Positions 1 through 5,037 of a stretch of DNA of 5,040 nt are shown in pieces. Position 1 is the stretch's first letter, and each line of letters begins with the position of its first letter. This DNA comes from an uncultured Lachnospiraceae bacterium (GTDB lineage Bacteria > Bacillota > Clostridia > Lachnospirales > Lachnospiraceae), in NCBI GenBank assembly GCA_902783395.1, contig CACZRA010000007.1, positions 1 through 5,040 of the forward strand. Reading direction: 5' to 3'. A model generated the notes under the pieces. That model saw only the letters and a program-made list of their open reading frames with translations, did not search any database and had not been told where the DNA came from. A program made the translations under genes and the position numbers.

Positions 1-106
1 CAGCTTTGCTTTGTGGGTTATGAAAGTGATATAGATACACACTATCTCGCAACGCTGGCCAACGCAATCTTATAAAATCATTAATATGAATTATGCTTTT
101 ATTACC

Positions 107-517
107 TTACTGTACGCTCCAGAATTCATAGCCCAAATCATCAATATAGGCTGGTGTTGTTATATCCTTTCCTACAGTATCAATAGCTCTAAAGAAATCT
201 GGTTGATCCATAACCCCTTCTGTCTCAAATCGGCCAAGATAATTTGCATCAGGATCAGCTGTAAGCAAGAAGATTCTCGAATCATCCATTTTTACCCCAT
301 CCTGAACTATATATCCCAAACAGTCTCCCATCTCTGATTCAGGAACAATGCCCTTAAGTGTTCCAAAGCCTATATAAGTTCTTCCGTTATACTCAATCGA
401 AAGATATGTATCATCGGAATTTGCGGGATTTACAAAAGTACTCGTATTAAACTCTATAGGGTCTTCTGGAAGAGAATAATCTATCTTATTAGCACATCCA
501 GCAAGAACAAATAGCAT
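107..517 (-). CDS. Putative lipoprotein of unknown function with a truncated signal peptide
   Basis: The 136-residue product begins MLFVLAGCANK. LAGC is a good lipobox with Cys8 as the lipidation site, so the mature part would be a surface-anchored domain rich in acidic and aromatic residues (for example EYNGRTYIGFG at about 43-53 and LGYIVQDGVKMDDSR at about 68-82). I recall similar clostridial lipoproteins of unknown function, but name no family. The start is supported by AAGGAG seven bases upstream. It gives only seven residues before the Cys and no positive charge, far less than a normal lipoprotein signal. Upstream in frame the codons read GYRRSSI, a plausible charged n-region, but a TAA stop lies directly before them. 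The gene start overlaps the end of the 489-683 ORF by 29 bases. G+C over 121-480 is about 38% by hand count, against about 50% in sampled lines of the other large genes. It may be a 5'-truncated or transferred gene. Confidence 0.7.
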   Translation of the reverse strand: MLFVLAGCANKIDYSLPEDPIEFNTSTFVNPANSDDTYLSIEYNGRTYIGFGTLKGIVPESEMGDCLGYIVQDGVKMDDSRIFLLTADPDANYLGRFETEGVMDQPDFFRAIDTVGKDITTPAYIDDLGYEFWSVQ

Positions 518-683
518 AATACTGCTCCTTCTGTATCCTTATCCTGTCAGAGAAATCTCTGTCAGTCGTGCCAATATGCCTTGACTCCGGCTGACTGCCG
601 CTCCTGTCTTTTAAAGCCTTTGCATTACCGCTATTTGTACCATAGCTGTACGGCATGTATGATCCTGTTATATTCAAATTCAT
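489..683 (-). CDS. 64-residue hypothetical protein, possibly the 5' remnant of a longer gene
   Basis: The ORF begins MNLNITGSYMPYSYGTNSG. Its start is well supported: GGAAGGGAG lies five bases before the ATG, and a structured leader and a sigma-28-like promoter lie further upstream. No signal peptide, membrane segment or known domain is visible. The N-terminal third is rich in Gly, Ser, Tyr and Asn; the middle is charged. The last residues (KEQYYAICSCWMC) come from reading the lipoprotein signal region in the wrong frame, so the natural C-terminus has probably been lost. It may be a short regulatory or exported protein, or the front end of a gene joined out of frame to the AT-rich lipoprotein gene. 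I do not recognise a family. Confidence 0.5.
   Translation of the reverse strand: MNLNITGSYMPYSYGTNSGNAKALKDRSGSQPESRHIGTTDRDFSDRIRIQKEQYYAICSCWMC
525..530 (-). promoter_or_regulatory. Ribosome binding site of the putative lipoprotein gene
   Basis: AAGGAG on the minus strand sits seven bases before the ATG at 517-515. It lies inside the 489-683 ORF, so ribosomes finishing that ORF could feed the lipoprotein start by translational coupling. It favours the ATG despite the short signal peptide, because no other start codon lies in frame between it and the TAA stop nine codons or so upstream, apart from a rare ATT. Confidence 0.7.
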
Positions 684-705
684 ATTTTCTCCCTTCCGCA
701 GCCTA

Positions 706-757
706 TAAAACAGCGCCTAAAATCCAATGTTCACTCCATTGAACTTCAGACGCTGTC
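706..757 (-). promoter_or_regulatory. Structured leader hairpin with U-tract upstream of the 64-residue ORF (copy 1)
   Basis: On the minus strand ACAGCGTCT (756-748) pairs with AGGCGCTGT (718-710) as a nine-base-pair stem with one G-U pair, followed by TTTTATA. Inside, GTTCA and TGAAC can form a five-base-pair hairpin with the six-base loop ATGGAG; alternatively CAATG pairs with CATTG. The inner sequence CCAATGTT...TCCATTGAA (plus strand) recurs in the hairpin at 2228-2278, while the outer stem differs. It begins about 27 bases after the sigma-28-like -10 box and ends 23 bases before the ATG, so it lies in the 5' leader. It may also terminate transcripts from the 428-residue gene. The four-U tract makes it a weak terminator. 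Confidence 0.6.
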
Positions 758-781
758 CGTAGCCATGTATTCTCTTATCAG

Positions 782-810
782 ATTATCGGTATGTCGGCGT
801 GTTATATTTA
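782..810 (-). promoter_or_regulatory. Sigma-28 (FliA/SigD)-like promoter, copy 1
   Basis: On the minus strand TAAA (810-807) is followed by 17 bases and then CCGATAAT (789-782). Known sigma-28 promoters are TAAA, a gap of about 14-16, then CCGATAA or CCGATAT, so the boxes match and the gap is one base long. A transcript would start near 775, about 18 bases before the leader hairpin and about 90 before the ATG of the 64-residue ORF. Confidence 0.5.
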
Positions 811-847
811 TAGTAATTGCCCCAACAGCCGATTTTTTCACAAATTG

Positions 848-2134
848 TCAGATTACATACCTGTCCTCAAAGAGTTTTTCGAGCATGCTGTCCTCAAAAC
901 GCTCTCTGGTCCTTTTTGTCCGCTCGTGCCGCCTTTCTTCAAGTTTCTGCTCATATCGGTCTTCCGCTATCTCTTTATCCATCTGTTTCTGCTCAAGGAC
1001 TTTCTTTGTCTGCCTTTCTTCCGCTCTCTTCCTAGCCAGAGCTTTCCTTCTTTCCACCTGAGTCCGGGAAGAGTTATTATTCCTGTTCTGTGATGTAGAA
1101 ATGTTTGAAACCGTTATTGTCTTTACTGACAACTGCTCTGTTCCTTCTCCCGCACTGCCTATGGCCATATCGACATGCTGTATCGTACCTGCTCCCGATG
1201 ATTCCTTAAGGAAGAATCCCGTAGACCTTACAACGCCGTCCCTTACTCCATCGTTTCCGTTGACTGTAAACTCAGTATCCTGCGAGCCAAGATATATTGC
1301 ACCGATATCCGCTTCCTTAAGACTCATAAGAATATCCTCACCGTTATCCCCTTTACACCAGACCTTAAGCTTGCTGAATACCTCATCATTTTCATCTATC
1401 CAGCCATTACCGTCAGAATCGTATTCCTTAAGATCAGCGAAGCCATCCCCGCTTTTGGTACCGAAGAGTTCACTCCCATCGTTTATCACTCCATCATCGT
1501 TCTTATCAAGGGCAAGAAACCCTGACCCACGACCGAGCATGGATATCTCATCTTCTTCACCATCAGCGTCTATATCAAACATAAATTTCTGATCCCTTAT
1601 ATTTGAAGTATCGCTTCCGATATTCACGACAAGCGGATCGCAGAGAGCGTTCTGCATTGCAGGAATATAAACATTCATATACTCCATGTAGCTCCGGCTC
1701 ATCATGATATCCACGTTGAAATTTATAACTCTGCCGTCATCTGTCTTTGCCTGACCGTTTGCATGAAACTGCGTATTCTCGTATTCCTCATAAGTCACAA
1801 GCTGCTGAGTCGTGCCTCCAAAAGCGCCTGCACCGATTAATCTTCCCATGAGCATTGACAATACATTATTCTGGAATCCGTTTGCGCTCAGACTTCCGGA
1901 GCCCGTTCCACCCGTTATTCCAATGTTGAATTTGGAATAATTGTTATAAAGCCCGTAGCCGGTCATGCTTCCATAATTGTTTCTTTCATAGGCTCCCGAT
2001 CTGCCTGTGTCATAGCTGATGGCGCTTTTCGTATCCTCGAAAGAAGATCTGTTTGTTTCACCTTTGGCTTTTGTACCGCTCTGATTGAAGGTACGGGTTG
2101 CCGTCATTGTTACGTTGCTTTCTGTGATTCGCAT
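848..2134 (-). CDS. EF-hand-type calcium-binding protein of unknown function
   Basis: The 428-residue product starts MRITESNVTMT with GGGGGA seven bases before the ATG. Residues 1-90 are Ser/Thr/Gly/Asn-rich and probably disordered; no signal peptide is visible. Residues about 113-325 form a conserved block with the order GQAKTDDGRVINF, CDPLVVNIG (165-173), FDIDADGEEDEI (186-197), GFLALDKNDDGVIND (205-219), then a full EF loop at 239-250 (Asp239, Asp241, Asn243, Gly244, Ile246, Asp250), then VGAI-like and GFFLKE segments. The first loop (Asp210, Asn212, Asp214, Gly215, Ile217, Asn218) is dockerin-like. I recall this block in many bacterial EF-hand or VCBS-annotated proteins, where its role is unknown. 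Residues about 356-415 are a highly charged, probable coiled coil. The gene has its own sigma-28-like promoter and a leader of about 165 bases. Calcium binding is inferred from the loops. Confidence 0.85.
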   Translation of the reverse strand: MRITESNVTMTATRTFNQSGTKAKGETNRSSFEDTKSAISYDTGRSGAYERNNYGSMTGYGLYNNYSKFNIGITGGTGSGSLSANGFQNNVLSMLMGRLIGAGAFGGTTQQLVTYEEYENTQFHANGQAKTDDGRVINFNVDIMMSRSYMEYMNVYIPAMQNALCDPLVVNIGSDTSNIRDQKFMFDIDADGEEDEISMLGRGSGFLALDKNDDGVINDGSELFGTKSGDGFADLKEYDSDGNGWIDENDEVFSKLKVWCKGDNGEDILMSLKEADIGAIYLGSQDTEFTVNGNDGVRDGVVRSTGFFLKESSGAGTIQHVDMAIGSAGEGTEQLSVKTITVSNISTSQNRNNNSSRTQVERRKALARKRAEERQTKKVLEQKQMDKEIAEDRYEQKLEERRHERTKRTRERFEDSMLEKLFEDRYVI

Positions 2135-2138
2135 TTTA

Positions 2139-2147
2139 CTTCCCCCT
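2139..2147 (-). promoter_or_regulatory. Ribosome binding site of the EF-hand protein gene
   Basis: The minus-strand run AAAGGGGGAAG ends a few bases before AAAATG. The purine-rich GGGGGA fits anti-SD pairing with usual spacing and supports the MRIT start. Confidence 0.7.
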
Positions 2148-2157
2148 TTTCCTGTGA

Positions 2158-2171
2158 GGCGTTTAGACGCC
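2158..2171 (-). repeat. Small hairpin just upstream of the ribosome binding site
   Basis: GGCGT, loop CTAA, ACGCC on the minus strand forms a perfect five-base-pair stem about ten bases before the ribosome binding site of the EF-hand gene. A three-unit CCTG tandem repeat (plus strand, 2171-2182) abuts it. A similar hairpin (2904-2919) precedes the 127-residue gene. It has no U-tract, so it is not a terminator; a role in translation is possible but unproven. Confidence 0.5.
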
Positions 2172-2183
2172 CTGCCTGCCTGC

Positions 2184-2222
2184 TTGCCGCCGCACCGAGA
2201 AACAGTATCTCATCGGCGGCAA
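2184..2222 (-). repeat. GC-rich leader hairpin upstream of the EF-hand protein gene
   Basis: TTGCCGCC (2184-2191) and GGCGGCAA (2215-2222) are perfect eight-base complements enclosing 23 bases. Within the loop GAGA and TCTC can extend the pairing. No U-tract follows on either strand. It lies between the terminator-like hairpin and the gene, so it would be part of the 5' leader RNA. Confidence 0.6.
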
Positions 2223-2227
2223 TCCTT

Positions 2228-2278
2228 ATAAAAAAAGCATCTGCCAATGTTTCTCAATCCATTGAATACAGATGCCTT
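2228..2278 (-). terminator. Terminator-like leader hairpin with conserved inner sequence (copy 2)
   Basis: On the minus strand AGGCATCTG pairs with CAGATGCTT (nine base pairs with one wobble), directly followed by seven Us (2230-2236), the pattern of an intrinsic terminator. Unlike a plain terminator, the 25-base interior is shared with the hairpin at 706-757: TTCAATGGA, TGA and ACATTGG in the same order. TTCA and TGAG can expose ATGGAT as a six-base loop. It begins about 26 bases after a sigma-28-like -10 box, so it may act as a transcription attenuator in the leader of the EF-hand gene rather than, or as well as, ending the upstream transcript. Confidence 0.7.
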
Positions 2279-2302
2279 CCTTAGCACTTTTTCTATTTAT
2301 CT

Positions 2303-2328
2303 TTATCGGATGAGCCGCCGCTTATTGA
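2303..2328 (-). promoter_or_regulatory. Sigma-28 (FliA/SigD)-like promoter, copy 2
   Basis: On the minus strand TCAA (2328-2325), a 15-base gap and CCGATAA (2309-2303) fit the sigma-28 pattern, with one mismatch in the -35 box (TAAA is usual). The predicted start near 2296 is about 18 bases before the terminator-like hairpin, the same distance as in copy 1. It would drive the EF-hand protein gene with a leader of about 160 bases. Confidence 0.5.
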
Positions 2329-2384
2329 TGATACCTATTTCCCCAAAGGCCGGTAATACTGCCCCAATAGTCTGTCATCCCCAA

Positions 2385-2514
2385 AAGTCATAGGATATTG
2401 ATTTTATCGAAAAAACAATATCCGTATTGGACCAGGCGACTGGCTTGCCAGTCGGCGTGTCCGGCGAAGCCGGATTCTTGTGCAAAATCCGATTTCTAGC
2501 ACAAGAAGTCATAG
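2385..2514. repeat. Cluster of four hairpins bounded by a 9-bp direct repeat; candidate miniature insertion
   Basis: AAGTCATAG occurs at 2385-2393 and 2506-2514. The 112 bases between are nearly all inverted repeats: GGATATTG/CAATATCC (2393-2423, sharing one base with the direct repeat), CGACTGGC/GCCAGTCG with a two-base centre (2437-2454), TCCGGC/GCCGGA (2460-2474) and CTTGTGC/GCACAAG (2477-2505). The two ends are hairpins but are not inverted repeats of each other, and no transposase is present. The layout resembles REP or MITE-like repeats. The stop codon of the 127-residue gene lies in the loop of the last hairpin. Removing the segment and one repeat would leave the same frame ending in YDFWG instead of YDFLC. 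Mobility is inference; the structure is seen directly. Confidence 0.6.
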
Positions 2515-2879
2515 TTATTGTAGTATCTGTCATACATACTGCCGTCCTGGGAATAATTTCCCGATACAGATTCCATGAGCTTATCCGCAATCTTCCTCAT
2601 CTTTTCTGCTTCGTCTTCATTGTCTTCAGAAGAAAACTTCTCCGCTTTTTTCTCCAGTACGTCTGCTGCCTTCCGGAGAGCATCGTTATCAAATACAGAA
2701 GACTTCCCGTATGCCCTCTTTCCTGTAGTATCCCCGCTCAGACTGTTCAGCAGACTATTCCCTTTTTTATTCCTTGTGGCCGCCTTAAGCAAAGCATTGT
2801 TCCCTATACTGCCACTGCCGATCCCGGGTATTCCTGCCCTTTGGGACGATTCATTCAGCATCTGTGTCGTAACTCTCAT
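2496..2879 (-). CDS. 127-residue protein of unknown function, helical C-terminal half
   Basis: The product begins MRVTTQMLNESSQRAGIPG, resembling in style the MR(I/V)TxxML starts of flagellar FlgL and flagellin-type proteins, though the rest does not match them. No signal peptide or membrane segment is seen. Residues 20-60 are Gly/Ser/Asn-rich; residues about 64-106 (NDALRKAADVLEKKAEKF onward) form a charged amphipathic helix, probably coiled coil; the tail is rich in Tyr and Asn and ends YDFLC. The start is fixed by AGGAGGTGA six bases before the ATG, a near-perfect Shine-Dalgarno suggesting high expression. I recall related short proteins in Lachnospiraceae without known function. It follows the kinase gene after 104 bases and may be cotranscribed or have its own weak promoter. 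The last residues appear altered by the hairpin cluster. Confidence 0.8.
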   Translation of the reverse strand: MRVTTQMLNESSQRAGIPGIGSGSIGNNALLKAATRNKKGNSLLNSLSGDTTGKRAYGKSSVFDNDALRKAADVLEKKAEKFSSEDNEDEAEKMRKIADKLMESVSGNYSQDGSMYDRYYNNYDFLC

Positions 2880-2885
2880 GATTGT

Positions 2886-2894
2886 TCACCTCCT
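2886..2894 (-). promoter_or_regulatory. Very strong ribosome binding site of the 127-residue gene
   Basis: AGGAGGTGA on the minus strand pairs along its whole length with the 16S anti-Shine-Dalgarno sequence and lies six bases before the ATG at 2879-2877. It is the strongest site in the window and implies a highly translated product. Confidence 0.85.
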
Positions 2895-2903
2895 GACATT
2901 TGT

Positions 2904-2919
2904 GGGACGGTTTACGCCC
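2904..2919 (-). repeat. Small hairpin upstream of the 127-residue gene
   Basis: On the minus strand GGGCG can pair with CG-T-CCC (one bulged T) around the loop TAAAC, about ten bases before the ribosome binding site. The surrounding text GCAGGGCGT..AAAC...CACA also occurs before the EF-hand gene (hairpin 2158-2171). It is short and might be chance. Confidence 0.35.
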
Positions 2920-2983
2920 TGCACTATCCTCTATTTCGGATCCTGCCGCAGGATATGAACCTCTTTTTCATAAATGGGTCTTT

Positions 2984-4258
2984 TTATGTCATGAATGGAT
3001 ACTGCATCATGGCTGTTACAGTTACAATGCCTTCACTCTGCGAAAACATAAGCGTTCCGTAATATCTTTCACATATCGACAGACTGTTGGGTATCCCCAA
3101 CCCGTGACTGTCATCGCAGCTTTTATTTGCCACCGGAAGCTCTGATTCCTGATTTATCTCCAACATCCCTGAATAAGAGTTCTTTATTTCCATCCACAGG
3201 AAGCCATTCTTTTCCAATATCCGGATGGATACAAACGACTCATCCGTTTTATTCCGGGACGCACCATGTATCGCATTATCTATAAGGTTTCCGACAACCA
3301 CTGCTACATCATACTGCATCATATCGGGCAGGCTTCTGATATCAACGGAAGCTGTAAACGTAATCCCCATACGATCCGCATCAACGGTCTTGTCATTAAG
3401 TATCACATCAAAGAGCACTATACCGGTGTCATATCTCTTTTCATAAATCCCTGCGCTCTCTTCCATGCTGCGAAGATATGATTCTGCTTCTTCAGTTGCC
3501 CCTTCGTTAAGCAAACCATAAAGAACTGATACATGATTCCTCAGATCATGTCTGAAAGTCCTAAGTCTTTCCGTCCCTTCCTGAACCTCCGACAGCCGCC
3601 GTTTCAGGCTCTCTGCCTGTAATCTCTCCGATATGGCCGTTCTTTCATGCTCCATCAGCCGCCTGTTTTTCTGCCACGATGCGATAAGGGATACCTCCCC
3701 CGCAAAGAGCAATATTGATACTGCAAGAAACAGCCAGGGGGACGCCTTAATCTGGTCGTTAAGGATAAATACACCTTCGTCCATCGGTACCACTGCGATC
3801 TTCACAAAGAACCTGCTCAGTATCTCTGCGATCAGTGTGATGATGGAAAGATAAACTGCCTCATACAAGCTGACCACATATCGATGCCTGACGATTTTCT
3901 TAATGATGAGAAACATTGCTACGGTCAGCAGGACATATAAGAAGCACGTGGCGATCCATAATACAAGAAGCCTGGAATATAGTATCTCAAGGGATTCCTC
4001 GTCTGTTATTTCCAGTGTATCCACGATACGGTCAGACACAATATCAAATAATCCGGTCAGACCCAGAAATGATATACGGAAAAGACAGGAGCCGATGGCG
4101 GATCCCATCAAAGCGGCAAAGATCCAGCTTTTTACATCCCGCTTTGCCACTCTTAAATCCACGAAAATGAATACTCCGGGGATGAAGCAAAGATACCTGA
4201 AAATGCGCATTATCTCCCCAACAGTTTCCATGTAAAATGAAAAATCGTTCTCAGACAT
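2984..4258 (-). CDS. Polytopic GHKL-family sensor histidine kinase (AgrC-like)
   Basis: This 424-residue kinase senses a signal at the membrane and phosphorylates the regulator encoded next to it. Hydrophobic segments at about 17-35, 45-71, 92-119, 128-157 and 172-195 give some five membrane passes. A linker helix (200-230) leads to FRHDLRNH with His237 as the phosphoacceptor, in the form typical of the AgrC/CitA-type kinases. The ATP-binding domain has the N-box Asn324-Leu-Ile-Asp-Asn328 and the G-box-like SHGLGIPNS (384-392), as in HATPase_c_5 domains; no classical long ATP lid is seen. Length is near that of AgrC. The start overlaps the end of the regulator gene by eight bases (ATGTCTGA), so translation is probably coupled. 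The signal is unknown: no agrB or agrD peptide gene is present in the window. Confidence 0.93.
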   Translation of the reverse strand: MSENDFSFYMETVGEIMRIFRYLCFIPGVFIFVDLRVAKRDVKSWIFAALMGSAIGSCLFRISFLGLTGLFDIVSDRIVDTLEITDEESLEILYSRLLVLWIATCFLYVLLTVAMFLIIKKIVRHRYVVSLYEAVYLSIITLIAEILSRFFVKIAVVPMDEGVFILNDQIKASPWLFLAVSILLFAGEVSLIASWQKNRRLMEHERTAISERLQAESLKRRLSEVQEGTERLRTFRHDLRNHVSVLYGLLNEGATEEAESYLRSMEESAGIYEKRYDTGIVLFDVILNDKTVDADRMGITFTASVDIRSLPDMMQYDVAVVVGNLIDNAIHGASRNKTDESFVSIRILEKNGFLWMEIKNSYSGMLEINQESELPVANKSCDDSHGLGIPNSLSICERYYGTLMFSQSEGIVTVTAMMQYPFMT

Positions 4259-4979
4259 GTCTTTTTCCGCTTATATGGGCTAAATAGGCCTTTACAAAAC
4301 CGGCATACTTGTATTTGGACATCATAAGGCTCGTGCCATCCAGTAGTCTTACCTCAGTCCTGTCATAATGCTTTACAAAATCCATATTTACGATAAAGCT
4401 GCGGTGGATCCGATAGAAGCCCTCACCTAAAAGCTCCTGAAGCTCTGACATCGTACCACTGTACAACCGGCTGCCATCAACTGTATGAAGCACCTGTACT
4501 CTCCCCTTGCTCTCCGCGTATTTTATCCCCGATCTTGATACAGAAGTTGTTTCTTTTCCATACTTGATCGCAATATCATTCTTGCTGTCTGCAGCATTGA
4601 TCATAATGTTTCCCACAGCTATACCGGCTTCGCGGAGAACGGCTTCAAACTCTTTTTTTCGTATAGGCTTTTCGACAAAGTGGAAGGCGTGGACGGAGAA
4701 TGCTTCTTTCATACGCTCCGGATAACCTGTGACAAAAATGATAAGCGGAAGTGAACAGTATCCTGTCCCCTGCTTATATATGATCCGTGCTGCCTCTATT
4801 CCATCCATACGGGTTCCCATGTCTATGTCCATTACGATAACCTGAGCTGTCCGATTCATGGCTGTCACTTCATCTGCCCGTCCGCATTCTGTGATCTTTG
4901 CATCGGGATAGACTGAAAGGATCATTCCTGTTATTTTCTTTCTCTGGATCTCCTCGTCATCACATACAACAAAAGTCAA
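4251..4979 (-). CDS. LytTR-family response regulator (AgrA/LytR-like)
   Basis: The 242-residue regulator has a receiver domain (about 1-120) with the acidic pocket Asp7/Asp8, phosphoacceptor Asp51 (VMDIDMG), Thr84 and Lys104-Pro105, then a LytTR DNA-binding domain (about 135-238) with the family signature FYRIHRSFIVN and the end KYKYAGFVKAYL. Phosphorylated LytTR proteins bind spaced direct repeats upstream of target promoters. It is the first gene of an operon with the kinase at 2984-4258. The start is TTG, chosen because AAGGGGGAG lies six bases upstream; an ATG five bases upstream is out of frame and meets TGA after one codon. Its target genes are not shown by the sequence. Confidence 0.94.
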   Translation of the reverse strand: MTFVVCDDEEIQRKKITGMILSVYPDAKITECGRADEVTAMNRTAQVIVMDIDMGTRMDGIEAARIIYKQGTGYCSLPLIIFVTGYPERMKEAFSVHAFHFVEKPIRKKEFEAVLREAGIAVGNIMINAADSKNDIAIKYGKETTSVSRSGIKYAESKGRVQVLHTVDGSRLYSGTMSELQELLGEGFYRIHRSFIVNMDFVKHYDRTEVRLLDGTSLMMSKYKYAGFVKAYLAHISGKRHV

Positions 4980-4985
4980 ATCATA

Positions 4986-4994
4986 CTCCCCCTT
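4986..4994 (-). promoter_or_regulatory. Ribosome binding site that fixes the TTG start of the response regulator
   Basis: AAGGGGGAG on the minus strand lies six bases before TTG (4979-4977). The nearby ATG at 4984-4982 would be almost on top of the site and reads only ATG ATT TGA, so the TTG is the better start. Confidence 0.75.
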
Positions 4995-5002
4995 AAACGG
5001 TA

Positions 5003-5037
5003 GTACACTAAGCTCGAAAATACCTCGCTAAGTGTAC
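5003..5037. repeat. Imperfect inverted repeat upstream of the two-component operon
   Basis: GTACACTAAGC (5003-5013) and GCTAAGTGTAC (5027-5037) are complementary at 10 of 11 positions around a 13-base centre. It lies about nine bases upstream of the ribosome binding site of the regulator gene. It could be an operator or a leader hairpin; it lacks a U-tract. LytTR sites are usually direct repeats, so autoregulation through this sequence is not implied. The window ends at 5040, so the promoter is not visible. Confidence 0.55.

Noticed and set aside
1..106. Terminator or gene downstream of the lipoprotein
   Set aside because: A GCGTTGGCCAGCG near-palindrome is visible at about 51-66, but it has no loop room and no U-tract; no ORF is supported.
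1101..1592. Plus-strand ORF of 163 codons
   Set aside because: It is the antisense reading of the EF-hand gene; the Ser/Pro-rich composition mirrors Gly/Asp codons on the other strand.
2135..2310. c-di-GMP (GEMM) riboswitch in the leader of the EF-hand gene
   Set aside because: The GGGCGT..AAAC text recalled GEMM, but the expected conserved GNRA loop, receptor and GGTAGCCGGG-like segment are absent.
2322..2378. Small minus-strand ORF MTDYWGSITGLWGNRYHQ
   Set aside because: Only 18 codons, and GGGG abuts the ATG with no spacing for a Shine-Dalgarno. The aromatic-rich text is curious but not enough.
2375..2590. Minus-strand ORF of 71 codons overlapping the end of the 127-residue gene
   Set aside because: It starts with TTG without a clear ribosome binding site and runs out of frame through the gene and then the hairpin cluster.
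2940..2954. Palindrome ATCCTGC-C-GCAGGAT after the kinase gene
   Set aside because: No U-tract follows on the minus strand, so it is not an intrinsic terminator; at six to seven base pairs it may be chance.
2924..2971. Possible 15-residue leader peptide (MKKRFISCGRIRNRG) before the 127-residue gene
   Set aside because: No ribosome binding site precedes it and it shows no run of one amino acid that would suggest attenuation.
2427..3062. Long plus-strand ORF of 211 codons
   Set aside because: It lies opposite the 127-residue gene and the kinase end, has no ribosome binding site of note, and its protein looks like an antisense reading with scattered Cys, Pro and Phe.
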